A stretch of 64,000 nucleotides of DNA from contig JAUNNH010000005.1 of assembly GCA_030531505.1 (NCBI GenBank), positions 62,001 to 126,000 of the forward strand. Reading direction: 5' to 3'. Position 1 is the stretch's first letter; the number at the start of each line of letters is the position of its first letter. This document shows, in pieces, positions 34,863 through 43,856 of this stretch. Made by a program: the position numbers and the translations under genes. Below the pieces are notes generated by a model. The model saw nothing but the letters and a program-made list of their open reading frames with translations. It did not search any database and was not told the DNA's origin. The DNA comes from Eubacteriales bacterium. GTDB taxonomy: Bacteria; Bacillota; Clostridia; Oscillospirales; Oscillospiraceae.

Positions 34863-35648
34863 TCAAAGCAGATGCTGGTTTTCCAGCAGATCCGCAAACT
34901 GTGCGGCCATCTCCTCAGCGCTGCCGCTGAAATAGACCGTATCGGTGTTCCGTTTTTCCGGTTCAAAGACCTTCTTGGTGGAAGAGGGAGAACCCTTGCC
35001 TCCTGTCTGCGCGGTGTCCGCCTCGATGTCGGCGGCGCCCCAGACGGTCAGCGGCTTTTTGGACGCCTTCATGATGTTCATGAGTGTGGGATAGCGCGGG
35101 GTATTGATTTCCCGGCACACGCAGACCACCGCGGGTAGCTTGACCCGCACGAGCTCGATGCGCTCCTCCAGTGTCCGCTCGCAGTAGAGCCAGGAGTCAC
35201 GCAGCTCCAGCGAGCTGACGAGCGTCACCTGTGGCAGATCGAGGAAAGCGGCCGTGGCCGGGCCCGTCTGCGCGGTATCGCCGTCGACGGCGTTACGGCC
35301 GAAGAGCAGCAGGTCGTAGTCGCCGATTTTCTCCGCCGCCCGGGAGAGCGTATAGGCCGTTGCGAGCGTGTCGGCCCCGCCGAAGGCTCGGTCCGAAAGC
35401 AGGTAGGCATCATCACAGCCGAGGGCGAGGGCCTTCTTCAGGACCTCGGCGGCCTGCGGGGGCCCCATGGTGACAGCCGTTACGGTCCCGCCCCTGGCCT
35501 CCTTCAGCCGGAGTGCGGCCTCCACCGCGTTGAGGTCGGCGGGGTTCACGGTGCTGACGACCCCTTCCCGCCTCAGGTTGCCGGTGACCGGATCCAGCTT
35601 GACAGTATCGGTATCCGGGACCTGTTTGACAAAAACCAAAATCTTCAT
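34863..35648 (-). CDS. etfB: Electron transfer flavoprotein beta subunit
   Basis: A 261-residue EtfB: MKILVFVKQVPDTDTVKLDP start, NPADLNAVEAALRLKE, VTMGPPQAAEVLKKALALGCD, LLFGRNAVDGDTAQTGPATA and LPAVVCVCREINTPRYPTLMNIMKA. The AVDGDTAQTGP nucleotide loop is the site for AMP or, in bifurcating forms, NAD/FAD. It lies between the acyl-CoA dehydrogenase and etfA in the same operon. Confidence 0.95.
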   Translation of the reverse strand: MKILVFVKQVPDTDTVKLDPVTGNLRREGVVSTVNPADLNAVEAALRLKEARGGTVTAVTMGPPQAAEVLKKALALGCDDAYLLSDRAFGGADTLATAYTLSRAAEKIGDYDLLLFGRNAVDGDTAQTGPATAAFLDLPQVTLVSSLELRDSWLYCERTLEERIELVRVKLPAVVCVCREINTPRYPTLMNIMKASKKPLTVWGAADIEADTAQTGGKGSPSSTKKVFEPEKRNTDTVYFSGSAEEMAAQFADLLENQHLL

Positions 35649-35665
35649 TGTTCTCTTCCGCCCGC

Positions 35666-36811
35666 TCAGTTGTAGATGATGTCGCCGGAGATGATCTTCC
35701 GCTGGATCTGGTTCGTGCCCTCAAAGATCTGATAGATCTTGGCATCGCGGAAGCGTTTCTCCACCGGATAATCGCGGCAGTAGCCATAGCCGCCGAGGAC
35801 CTGGACGGCGTCGGTGCAGACCTGCATGCCGATATCGGAGGCAAAGACCTTGGCCGCGGAGGCGAGGCGTGTATCCCGGATGCCGGCGTCGGCGCACTTG
35901 CAGGCATGCCACACCATCTGGCGGGCAGCCTCGAGCTTGATGTACATATCGGCCAGCATGAAGGAGATGCCCTGGTTCTTATAGATGGGCTTGCCGAAGG
36001 TCTCGCGGGTCTTGGAGTACTCTACCGCGCACTCGTAGGCGTACTGCGCGTTGCCGACAGCGCCGGCGCCAGAGGTCGGGCGGGTATAGCCGAGGGACTC
36101 CTTGACGACCTCCATGCCCTTGCCCTCGCCGCCGATCATGTTCTTCAGCGGGATGCGGACGTCTTCAAAAATGACATCGTTGGTGCAGGAGCTGCGGTAG
36201 CCCATCTTGTCCTCGTGCTTGCCGATGGAGATGCCCGGCGTGTCGCGCGGGACGAGGAAACAGGATATCCCCTTGGCACGCAGGCTGGGATCCTTGGTTG
36301 CGAAAAGCGTGTACATGTCGGCGACCTCGCCGTTGGAGATGAAGCCCTTGGTGCCGTTGATGATGACACTGTCGCCGTCCACCACATACTGGGTTCGGAT
36401 TGCCGCCGAGTCAGAGCCGGCGTTGGGTTCCGTCAGCGTGAAGGACATTGCACCGCCCTGCGTCAGGATGTCGGCTGCGAGCTTCCAGTGGTACTCGGTA
36501 CCAGCCACCTTGATGGGCACGATGCCCATATAGGCGCCGGCCACCGTGCCGGAAAAGCCGGCGTCGCCGCGGGCGAGTTCCTCTTTGATCAAGGAGTAGG
36601 TAAAGATGTCGCCGCCCATTCCGCCGTATTTCTCCGGCAGCGTGAAGGTCGTCAGGCCCAACTCGAAGGCCTCCTTATAGAGCTCGCTTGGAAAGCGGCC
36701 GGTGACGTCGCACTCCTTGCAGATGGGGATGATCTTCTCATCCGCGAACTGGTGCACCATTTCCCGGATGGCTTTCTGCTCGTCGGTGAGCATGTGGAAA
36801 TAATTGTTCAT
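35666..36811 (-). CDS. Acyl-CoA dehydrogenase (butyryl-CoA-dehydrogenase-like)
   Basis: A 381-residue FAD enzyme with standard blocks: LPEKYGGMGGDIFTYSLIKEELAR, AMSFTLTEPNAGSDSAAIRT, YVVDGDSVIINGTKGFISNGE, VLGGYGYCRDYPVEKRFRDAK and IYQIFEGTNQIQRKI with the catalytic Glu. Together with EtfAB in the same operon it could work as an unsaturated acyl-CoA reductase, as in butyrate or caffeate metabolism, or as a dehydrogenase. The direction and substrate are inferred only. Confidence 0.94.
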   Translation of the reverse strand: MNNYFHMLTDEQKAIREMVHQFADEKIIPICKECDVTGRFPSELYKEAFELGLTTFTLPEKYGGMGGDIFTYSLIKEELARGDAGFSGTVAGAYMGIVPIKVAGTEYHWKLAADILTQGGAMSFTLTEPNAGSDSAAIRTQYVVDGDSVIINGTKGFISNGEVADMYTLFATKDPSLRAKGISCFLVPRDTPGISIGKHEDKMGYRSSCTNDVIFEDVRIPLKNMIGGEGKGMEVVKESLGYTRPTSGAGAVGNAQYAYECAVEYSKTRETFGKPIYKNQGISFMLADMYIKLEAARQMVWHACKCADAGIRDTRLASAAKVFASDIGMQVCTDAVQVLGGYGYCRDYPVEKRFRDAKIYQIFEGTNQIQRKIISGDIIYN

Positions 36812-36838
36812 TGAGCGGCCTCCTTAATGTGATTGGTT

Positions 36839-38113
36839 TCAGACAAAGGGAAGAAAGAGGGGCGTGGTCAGGATGATCAGCAGATTCGTGATGATCTGCA
36901 TGATCCCGTTATAGCGGATATAATCAGAGAACTTGTAGCCCGCGACAAGGGTCATCGTCACCTGCGGATGTGCGATCGGGGTAGAGCAGGCGAGGTTCGC
37001 AGCAATCACAATCCCGACGGTGAACGTGATGGGGTTCCAGCCGGCGAGGAGGCAGTAGTTGACAGCGATGGGGAGCAGGATGATGACCGTGGTGGAATTC
37101 GCCGCGAAGTTGCTTATGACGGTGGCAAGGAGCACGAAGACTGCGAAGAGCAGCAGCGGCGGGGCGTTTTCCCCGACGATGCCCAGCATGCCGTTGGCCA
37201 GGAGCTCTCCGGCGCCTGACTGGCTCAGCCCGGTTGCGATGCCGAGTGTTCCAGCGAGCATGAAAACGGGGCCCCAGGCGATGCCGGCGAATACCTCCTT
37301 TTCCGTGCAGAGCCGGAGCACCACGCAAAGGAGGCCCGCGATGGCGGCGGTCATCGCGGTGGGGATCTTCTGGATCGAATAGGACACGATCATTCCGACA
37401 AAGATCAGCAGCATCAGCACAACCTTGGTCCGTTTCACCGGCGCATTGAGGATGTCCTCGGCATCGCCCTCGGCAAGGCTCTCGACCTCAGGCCGGTCGC
37501 CCCAGATGCGGACGCCGTTGCGGTAGCCGAAGAGCTGCGTATAAAGGAGATAGGCGATGAAGATGCAGGCGCCGGGCCCGAGATACTGATACATGCTCAC
37601 CCCGTAGCCGAGCGCCGGCTCGAGGATCCCGTTGGCGGTCAGCTGCGGCGTGGAACCCACCAGGGTCATCGAGCCGCCGTACATCGCACCGAAGGTAATG
37701 GCCATGGTCATGTTCTTCCGGCTCATATTCGAGGAGCGGGCGACGCTGTCGATGATGGGCAGGAAGCAGGCCACAACGGCGGTGTTCGCAAGGAAAGCGG
37801 AGAGGATGCCGCTGACCAGGCTCGCGAAGAAGATGAAGACCTTCTCATGCCCATGGGAGAAGCGGATGCACTGCTTGGCAATGACCCGGGCGGTACCGGT
37901 CTCGAACATCGCGACGCCGACGATCATGGACCCAACGACCAGCACCACGATGCTGTTGGAGAAGCCGGCAAAGGTGGCGTTGAAGTCGCAGGCACCGACG
38001 AAGTACATCAGCATACAGCCGAGCACAGCGGTGAAGCTGCTGGGGATCAGTTCGGTGATAAAGAGGATGATGCAGACCGCGAGGACGATCAGCGCAAGAA
38101 CGCCGGTAGACAT
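36839..38113 (-). CDS. SLC13/ArsB-NhaD-superfamily permease
   Basis: A 424-residue carrier with about 11 membrane segments and the twin hairpin motifs of the ion-transporter superfamily (AFLANTAVVACFLPIIDSVAR; ISNFAANSTTVIILLPIAVNY; NLACSTPIAHPQVTMTLVAGY). It is shorter than and distinct from the two DASS paralogues on either side. Expected to take up a dicarboxylate or related anion with Na+. It sits between the crotonase and acyl-CoA dehydrogenase genes, tying it to the CoA pathway. Confidence 0.88.
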   Translation of the reverse strand: MSTGVLALIVLAVCIILFITELIPSSFTAVLGCMLMYFVGACDFNATFAGFSNSIVVLVVGSMIVGVAMFETGTARVIAKQCIRFSHGHEKVFIFFASLVSGILSAFLANTAVVACFLPIIDSVARSSNMSRKNMTMAITFGAMYGGSMTLVGSTPQLTANGILEPALGYGVSMYQYLGPGACIFIAYLLYTQLFGYRNGVRIWGDRPEVESLAEGDAEDILNAPVKRTKVVLMLLIFVGMIVSYSIQKIPTAMTAAIAGLLCVVLRLCTEKEVFAGIAWGPVFMLAGTLGIATGLSQSGAGELLANGMLGIVGENAPPLLLFAVFVLLATVISNFAANSTTVIILLPIAVNYCLLAGWNPITFTVGIVIAANLACSTPIAHPQVTMTLVAGYKFSDYIRYNGIMQIITNLLIILTTPLFLPFV

Positions 38114-38128
38114 AGCCGGGCGCCCCCT

Positions 38129-38917
38129 TTAGCGGCCCCGGAAGACCGGCTTCCTTTTTTCCAGGAAGGCCGTGACGGCTTCCACATAATCCTCGGTCAG
38201 CTCGCAGTCCCCTTGCGCGTCGATCTCCGCCTGAATGCCGTCAGCGTATGCCGCGTACTGCGCCCGGTTGATGAGCGTCTTGATTCCGGCATAGGCCACC
38301 GAGGGACCATGGCTGTACTTGTGGATGTAGTACCCAACGCGTTCCTCCAGCTGCTCGGCCGGGACCGCTTCGGTGAAGAGGCCCCAGTCGGCGGCGTCCT
38401 TCCCGCTGAAGAAGCGGCCGGACAGGAAGAGCTCCTTTGCGCGGGTCGTCCCCACAGCTCGGGTTACCAGATAAGCGGCGCCCGAATCCGGGACAAAACC
38501 GATGTTCACAAAGGAAAACGCGCATTTGGACGTCTCCGAGATAATCTGAAAATCACAGGCGAGGGCCAGGGAGATTCCGGCGCCCGTGATGGCGCCCTCG
38601 ATCCAGGCGATCACCGGTTTTTTGACGTTCAGCAGACGCAGGTTCGTCTCCGCGCCGACGCGGCAGACTTGCCGCGTCCCGCGGATCCCGGCATCGATCC
38701 GGGCTTTCATGGCGTTAAGATCACCGCCGGCGCTGAAGTTTCCGCCGGCTCCCCGGATCACGACGGCGCGGACCGCCGGATCATAGTCGCAGAGATCGAA
38801 GCACTCGCGCAGCTCGCGGTGAGTGTCGATGTTGATGGGGTTGCGCTTTTGCGGGTTGTTGAGGGTGATATACCCCACCGCATCGCGCACCTCAAAGCAG
38901 ATGTTTTTAAACTCCAT
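38129..38917 (-). CDS. Enoyl-CoA hydratase/isomerase family protein, PaaG-like active site
   Basis: A 262-residue crotonase. The oxyanion-hole blocks are present (GAGGNFSAGGDLNAM; EGAITGAGISLALACD). The segment where hydratases carry two Glu reads FSFVNIGFVPDSGAAYLVTR, resembling PaaG-type isomerases (GLxPDxG, with a catalytic Asp), so isomerisation or ring/double-bond rearrangement is more likely than simple hydration. It follows the first DASS carrier in the operon. Confidence 0.9.
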   Translation of the reverse strand: MEFKNICFEVRDAVGYITLNNPQKRNPINIDTHRELRECFDLCDYDPAVRAVVIRGAGGNFSAGGDLNAMKARIDAGIRGTRQVCRVGAETNLRLLNVKKPVIAWIEGAITGAGISLALACDFQIISETSKCAFSFVNIGFVPDSGAAYLVTRAVGTTRAKELFLSGRFFSGKDAADWGLFTEAVPAEQLEERVGYYIHKYSHGPSVAYAGIKTLINRAQYAAYADGIQAEIDAQGDCELTEDYVEAVTAFLEKRKPVFRGR

Positions 38918-38950
38918 TGTTATCTCCTTTTCCCGGGCGTTGCAGGCGTC

Positions 38951-40414
38951 TCAGTACGGGAACAGCTTCAAAAGCAGCGGATAAGCCAGGAAGTAATACA
39001 TCAGGATCATCCAGGTGTTAAGCATGCAGCCGTAGCGGATTTGGAAGCCGACGCGCGTCCAGCCGCCGCCGGAGGCAAGGCTCGCCGCCGGGCAGCCGCT
39101 GGGGAAGGTGAAGGAGCTGTTGCAGCCGGCCGCGATCAGCAGCGCCACGACGATCGGGTTCACGCCGGGGATCGTCAAAGCGATGGGGATGATGACAGCG
39201 TACATGGAGGCCGAGAGCGTATTGGAGATGAAGTCGGTCATGATCGTGATGAATGCGATCACCACCAGCACGAACAGATTGGGATGCAGCCCGCTCATCA
39301 GAGGGGTCGCCACGGTGGTGATCCACGCGCTGACACCGACCGTGTCCAGCCCGAAAACGAAGCCCATGCCCATGACGGTTGCCATCATAAACACGTTCCC
39401 CCAGGGGAGCCGGCGGCAGCAGTCCTTCACGTCGATCATCGGGACGCCGTCGTAGTGGATGAACGCAAGGACGCCCACCGCAACCATGGCCGGTGCCGCG
39501 GAGCCCAGCGAACTCATCCAGGACGCCACACCGCGCAGGCTCGGGACCAGAGCGATGACATCGGGGAAGCACCAGAGGATGATGACAGCGAGATAGACGA
39601 CCAGGATGGTCTTCTCCTGCTTGCTCCAAGGCTTGAGCGTGGCCTTCAGCGCGTCGATGTCGAGAGTCGCAAGCTTCTCGACGTTCGGACGGATGATGAA
39701 GCGGAGCAGCAGCATCCAGCCGATGAAGAAGCCGATGCCGGCGAGGATGAATGCCAACGAGTAGCGGGTATAGGTGATCGTGATACCGAAGTCATTGGCG
39801 ATATACTCGAAGATCATCGGGATCAGCACGTGGGAGATAGGGGTAAAGGCCATCGCACCCTGCGCGACCCAAAAGATGCCGATCATCATCGCCTCGACAA
39901 GCCGATCGCCTTTTTTGTACCCTGTCATGCGGAAGATCTCCTCCGCGATCGCCATGAACATGACCGTGATGGCGGAGCTGGTGGAGACAAGGCCCATCAG
40001 CAGAACCGCCAGGAAAAACATCGTCAGCAGGTGCCAGGGTTTTCCGCGGTTCCATTTCCTCGTAATAAAGAAAAGGGCAAAGCGGCGGGAGAGGCCGGTA
40101 TCTGCCATAACCATGTTGAGCAGAAAAGCCGCCACCAGGAAGGGCACCATCGAGTTGCCCCAGGTCTTGGACAGCAACGTTGCCGGGCTGGTCACGCCGG
40201 TGAAGCAGATCATGCCGAGGATAAACAGGCTTGGCCAACCGATGTCAACCCGGATCCACAGATACAGGGTACCGAGGAAGAGACCTACGACGCCCATGCC
40301 GGCCCGTGTGATGGGAGCCGGTGCGGGCAGGACGAACCGAAAGAGCGCGAACAGGCCAAAGAACACCAGGATATGGACATAGCTGTTCGCTGTTTTTCTT
40401 GATGTCTCATTCAT
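38951..40414 (-). CDS. SLC13/DASS-family anion symporter, first gene of the CoA operon
   Basis: A 487-residue paralogue of the carrier at 31098-32564, sharing PAPAPITRAGMGVVGLFLGTLYLWI, VSTSSAITVMFMAIAEEIFRMTGYKKGDRLVEA, AQGAMAFTPISHVLIP and AAGCNSSFTFPSGCPAASLASG. It is the promoter-proximal gene, divergent from the LysR regulator, so uptake of the inducing anion is probably its role. The presence of two such close paralogues in one operon suggests either substrate/product exchange or two related substrates. Confidence 0.9.
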   Translation of the reverse strand: MNETSRKTANSYVHILVFFGLFALFRFVLPAPAPITRAGMGVVGLFLGTLYLWIRVDIGWPSLFILGMICFTGVTSPATLLSKTWGNSMVPFLVAAFLLNMVMADTGLSRRFALFFITRKWNRGKPWHLLTMFFLAVLLMGLVSTSSAITVMFMAIAEEIFRMTGYKKGDRLVEAMMIGIFWVAQGAMAFTPISHVLIPMIFEYIANDFGITITYTRYSLAFILAGIGFFIGWMLLLRFIIRPNVEKLATLDIDALKATLKPWSKQEKTILVVYLAVIILWCFPDVIALVPSLRGVASWMSSLGSAAPAMVAVGVLAFIHYDGVPMIDVKDCCRRLPWGNVFMMATVMGMGFVFGLDTVGVSAWITTVATPLMSGLHPNLFVLVVIAFITIMTDFISNTLSASMYAVIIPIALTIPGVNPIVVALLIAAGCNSSFTFPSGCPAASLASGGGWTRVGFQIRYGCMLNTWMILMYYFLAYPLLLKLFPY

Positions 40415-40463
40415 TTCATTTTTCTCCTTTCTTCGATAATACTAGACGGTATGCTATGCTCTA

Positions 40464-40494
40464 ATTATATCGTTTGTCAGTTCATTAACAATGA
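40464..40494 (-). promoter_or_regulatory. Promoter of the CoA operon with candidate LysR site
   Basis: On the minus strand -35 TTGTTA (40491-40486), 16-base spacer, perfect -10 TATAAT (40469-40464). The dyad TCATT-aac-AATGA (40482-40494) overlaps the -35 box and would suit a LysR-type T-N11-A site. The regulator gene diverges 200 bases away. Confidence 0.6.
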
Positions 40495-40682
40495 GCAGCA
40501 AATCGCTACTGTAACGGCTTCTTGAAAATGAACAAACAATAATGTTGCAGCTTAAACTTCTCTTTACAAATTAAAGAATATGTTGTATATTATGCTTGCT
40601 ACTTGTAGTATATTGGCAGATTGATTTTACGTTTCTGCTGATTTGTCTAAACGTGCGTGAGGAATTAGAGAGGATTAGTTTT

Positions 40683-41579
40683 GTGGATATTAACCAGTTT
40701 TATTATTTTCTCGAAATCTGCCGTTGCGGGAAGATGTCGAAGGCAGCGGAAAAGCTGCATATCTCCCAGCAGGGTCTCAGTGTGGCCATGCGCCGCCTGG
40801 AGTCGGAGCTGGGGCGCGATCTCTTCTATCGCAAGTCCAAAGGGCTGATCCTGACCAACAGCGGGAAGTTTTTCAAGGAAGAGGCCGAGAGTATTGTCCG
40901 GCACTTGAATGAGATCAATTCGTATTTCTCCAATCAAGCCAACGAGAAAATTCCGATCAACATTACCGTCACGGAGAGCATCATTGTCCGCCTCCCCACC
41001 AGCCTGCAGCAGCTCCTGATCAACGGCAATCAGGACTTTTCCATCAAGCTCACAGAGGACTACTCCGCTAACTGCACCCAGCGCGTGCTGGAAGGCGAGA
41101 GCGACTTCGGCATCGTCTATGGAACGGCCTGGAACGAAAACCTTCTGGAATCGGTGACCATAGACGAAGTCCAGCAGGTGATTATCGTGAACCTCCGTCA
41201 TCCCTTTGCAGAGTATGACGAGATCTCTGTCGGCGACCTTTCTGGCAGTCCCATGGTCGCCTGCGACATGATGAGCTGGCCGCGGATCAACCTGGGCAAG
41301 CTCTTTGAGGAAAAGCATGCTCAGCTGAATGTCGTGTACGAGTGCAACCGTCCGCGCCAGACGATCGATCTCGTGGCGAACAACCCCAACCTCATCGCCA
41401 GGACGATCCTGGATGAGGTGACCAGCCTGGATCTCGCCAAGATCAAAGTCCTCCGGCTCAAAGACGATCCGTTTCTGATGCCGGTGAATCTGATCCATCG
41501 CAAAGGAAAGAGTCTCAGCCCGGGTCAGCGCTTCTTCAAATACACGGTTCTCAACGCCTATAATGCCAAGCTTCAATAG
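40683..41579 (+). CDS. LysR-family transcriptional regulator
   Basis: A 298-residue regulator from the GTG at 40683, which lies 8 bases after GAGAGGA; the upstream part of the open frame is AT-rich and non-coding. The N-terminal helix-turn-helix is NQFYYFLEICRCGKMSKAAEKLHISQQGLSVAMRRLE; the rest is a LysR substrate-binding domain (SDFGIVYGTAW, VIIVNLRHPFAEYDEISVGDL). It is divergent from the nine-gene CoA operon, the standard LysR arrangement, so it probably activates that operon in response to the imported acid or its CoA ester. Confidence 0.92.
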   Translation: MDINQFYYFLEICRCGKMSKAAEKLHISQQGLSVAMRRLESELGRDLFYRKSKGLILTNSGKFFKEEAESIVRHLNEINSYFSNQANEKIPINITVTESIIVRLPTSLQQLLINGNQDFSIKLTEDYSANCTQRVLEGESDFGIVYGTAWNENLLESVTIDEVQQVIIVNLRHPFAEYDEISVGDLSGSPMVACDMMSWPRINLGKLFEEKHAQLNVVYECNRPRQTIDLVANNPNLIARTILDEVTSLDLAKIKVLRLKDDPFLMPVNLIHRKGKSLSPGQRFFKYTVLNAYNAKLQ

Positions 41580-41714
41580 AACCCTCTGATCCTCACGCGT
41601 TTCATCCCCAGCGTGGGATGCACCTAGCCGCTACTCTGTGTGAGTTCGGTATACCATGTGACAGAGAGCCATCCCGCAATCATCGACCTGGGCGGGGCGG
41701 TGGTAAATCCAGAT

Positions 41715-41758
41715 AAACAGATAGCTCCGGGAGCGCTGGCTTCCGGAGCTATCTGTTT
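41715..41758. terminator. Long palindromic hairpin (terminator-like), companion of 29807-29851
   Basis: AAACAGATAGCTCCGG (41715-41730) pairs perfectly with CCGGAGCTATCTGTTT (41743-41758); the loop can pair further. A T-tract follows on the plus strand. It can terminate the LysR transcript. The core matches that of the hairpin at 29807-29851. Confidence 0.7.
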
Positions 41759-41827
41759 TGCCGTTAAGCGAATATATTTAATTAGCGACATGAAACTATT
41801 GTTTTTTGTATTCAACTGGTATTTAAG

Positions 41828-41873
41828 GCCTTGAAGTCGCAGCAAGGCGAACAGATCGGCAACGGGTGAACAG
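41828..41873 (+). repeat. Dispersed repeat copy 2
   Basis: Aligns with 29892-29937 (about 80% of positions, same orientation, both downstream of a GCTCCGG-core hairpin). The two copies bracket the 30022-41579 CoA module. Confidence 0.55.
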
Positions 41874-42243
41874 AGGCATCGCTGTATTCTCTGTGGCGAG
41901 GGAGAATTCCCCTCCACATCTCCGCCCAGCACCAACTCCGCATACCCCAGCGGGACGTTGCAGGCCAGTCAGTCGAGCGCTGAGCGCTGGCGGATGGTTT
42001 TGGCATACTCGTCCTCAACGGCGCAGCAGTTGATTGCCCGCATGGAACCGTCGGAACATTTCAGTTCCACGCGGGCCGTGTCGATGCTGAACTCACAACT
42101 GAGCAAAACTACATAACAAATCCTCCTAACCATCTTCTTTTCCGCTTTCTCGGCTTCCGATTGGAGGGAGGAAATTGCCCGAAGATAAAGCAAAATCCGA
42201 ACCCATCTCCAACTTGGAAGATATGGTTCGGATTTGTATGCTG

Positions 42244-42363
42244 TGGCACATCTGCATAAACTTGATACAATGAACAGATTCTGGTGGCATCTGTTCATTT
42301 TTGCTTTTGGTAAATGCAGATATAGTGTGTGCTTGTAAGAGAGCGTGACAAAACGGACAAAAG
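42244..42363 (+). repeat. Repeat family 2, copy A
   Basis: About 120 bases similar to copy B, beginning TGGCACATCTGCATAAACTT. It contains the hairpin AATGAACAGAT (42269-42279) / ATCTGTTCATT (42289-42299) and ends with a shared ACGGACAAAAG block. Short reading frames through it are repeat translations, not genes. Confidence 0.65.
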
Positions 42364-42479
42364 TGACAATGACGAGATTTTCTTTGAACTGTATCGGTGT
42401 TCCTATGACGCGGTGAAAGGCGTTTCTTCCTCTCTGCGCTTTGGCGAACCGTCTTCTTGTTTCCACCTATGGCACATCT

Positions 42480-42588
42480 GCATAAACTTGACACAAGGAA
42501 CAGATTTTTATTGAATCTGTTCCTTGTTGTTTTCGACAGATGCAGACATTCTGTGTGTATATAAAAGGCGTGAAAAACGGTCAAAAGG
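42480..42588 (+). repeat. Repeat family 2, copy B
   Basis: Second, direct copy with identical first 20 bases to copy A. Its hairpin is longer: ACAAGGAACAGATT (42503-42516) pairs perfectly with AATCTGTTCCTTGT (42524-42537), followed by TTGTTTTC, so it may also work as a terminator for plus-strand transcription. It ends 41 bases before the last codon of the redox cluster. Confidence 0.65.
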
Positions 42589-42628
42589 GGGGGTACGACA
42601 TGTTCAGCGGCCTGTTTTGACGTTGATC

Positions 42629-43855
42629 TTACTCAGCCGTCGGAAAGACGCAGAGTTCGATATCGCTCAGGGGGAAGCTGACACAGGGATGGATCCAGTT
42701 GAACTTGATGTCGCCCAGGCGGCGCCCATCGGCTTCGACTGGGATATAGACCTCGCCCTTGGCAAGGCGCGAGTGGCACCAGCCGCACTCGCCGCTGCGG
42801 CAATGAGCGGGAGCCTTGATGCCCGCGCGCTCCATAGCCCAGAGCAAACTCTCCTCCGCCTTGCAGGGGATCACAGTCTTTTCCCCGCGGATGTCCACAG
42901 TCAGCGTGTAACTTTTGCCGATCTGGTCCTTGGGGTAATCCGGGTTGTTGACCACGCCCATGTAATCGCCGGACATCTCCATGCGGTAGCGCCGCTTCGG
43001 CAGACCCAGCTTTTTGCACTGCTCCTCACCGAAAAGGTACATGGCCTTCGGGCCGCACATAAAGACGGAGTAATCGCCCTCCGGAGCGTACTTTTGAATC
43101 AGCTCCGCGGTGATGAAGCCGTGCTCATATCCCGCCTTTTCCTCCTCCGACAGCACATGGACGACCTTCACCTTGCCTCCGCTCTTTTCGGCCAAGGCTT
43201 CGATCTCCTCTTTGAGCAAGATGCCGTCCGCCGTCCGGGAGCCGTAGAGGATGGTAAGGCAGAAGTCCTCGATCCCGTCCACGATGGCGGCAGCCATCGA
43301 GTAGAAGGGCGTGATGCCGGAGCCGCCCGCGATGGCGATGACCTGTTTGGCGTCCCGCAGATCCTGATAGTAGAAGTCACCGAGAGGTCCGGAGATCTCC
43401 ACCGCGTCGCCTTCCTTCCAGGTTTCCAGGATCCAGGCGGAGGCGTAGGCGGGCTTTGTGCGCTTGATGGTGAGAGTGTAGCTGTTCCCTTCCGTGCCGA
43501 GCGCGTCCTTGGGGTTGGAGCGGATGGTATAGGGCTTGCGCACCGGCGCGCCATCGATGTTCAGTGCGACGGAGACATACTGGCTGGCCCGGAAGTAGGC
43601 CAGCTTCTCCGTGCCCCTCGCCGCGTCCGGGACCAGGGTGAAGCTCTTGGCGTCGCCATGATCCTCCACCTTCTGAATACGGCAGTACTGCACCGCCGGG
43701 TGCAGACGCCCGGCCAGGATGTTGGCGTTGTAGACGGACCTGGGCGGTGTGGTTGGCGCGGCCTCGATAACCGCGTTGCGGGCCTTGACCTCGCCCAGGA
43801 ACGGGAACGGCGTCAGGCCCTTCAGGGCCTTTTTATCATAATAGTATTTTGCTAT
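42629..43855 (-). CDS. FAD/NAD(P) oxidoreductase with C-terminal 2Fe-2S ferredoxin domain, apparent ATA start
   Basis: A ferredoxin-NADP-reductase-like flavoprotein: FAD-binding RKPYTIRSNP, NAD-binding AIAGGSGITPFYSMAAA and VFMCGPKAMY, then a 2Fe-2S domain with C-x4-C-x2-C (HCRSGECGWC) and a distal cysteine in HPCVSFP. The first standard start is GTG at 43693, but it has no ribosome site, and 54 further in-frame codons with protein-like content (FPFLGEVKARN) lead to ATA at 43855, 9 bases after AGGAGG. I list the longer 408-residue form. It probably transfers electrons between NAD(P)H and the CrtI-like or Fe-S partners in this cluster. Confidence 0.82.
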   Translation of the reverse strand: MAKYYYDKKALKGLTPFPFLGEVKARNAVIEAAPTTPPRSVYNANILAGRLHPAVQYCRIQKVEDHGDAKSFTLVPDAARGTEKLAYFRASQYVSVALNIDGAPVRKPYTIRSNPKDALGTEGNSYTLTIKRTKPAYASAWILETWKEGDAVEISGPLGDFYYQDLRDAKQVIAIAGGSGITPFYSMAAAIVDGIEDFCLTILYGSRTADGILLKEEIEALAEKSGGKVKVVHVLSEEEKAGYEHGFITAELIQKYAPEGDYSVFMCGPKAMYLFGEEQCKKLGLPKRRYRMEMSGDYMGVVNNPDYPKDQIGKSYTLTVDIRGEKTVIPCKAEESLLWAMERAGIKAPAHCRSGECGWCHSRLAKGEVYIPVEADGRRLGDIKFNWIHPCVSFPLSDIELCVFPTAE

Positions 43856-43856
43856 C

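Larger units (their letters stand above)
41580..42243. other. Non-coding stretch between LysR gene and repeats
   Basis: No convincing gene. It holds the hairpin 41715-41758 and repeat copy 2 (41828-41873). Small open frames on both strands lack ribosome sites and family features. Confidence 0.5.

Noticed and set aside
37847..40402. Plus-strand 851-codon frame across two carriers and the crotonase
   Set aside because: Composition (His, Asp, Arg, Gly rich) is that of an antisense of membrane proteins; no start signal.
41969..42584. Two overlapping minus-strand small frames sharing an SSLCRCA segment
   Set aside because: The shared peptide is just translation of the direct repeats A and B; no ribosome site or family.
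42244..42588. Possible two-unit CRISPR or tandem array
   Set aside because: Only two diverged copies, about 120 bases each, with internal hairpins and no short spacers or cas genes.
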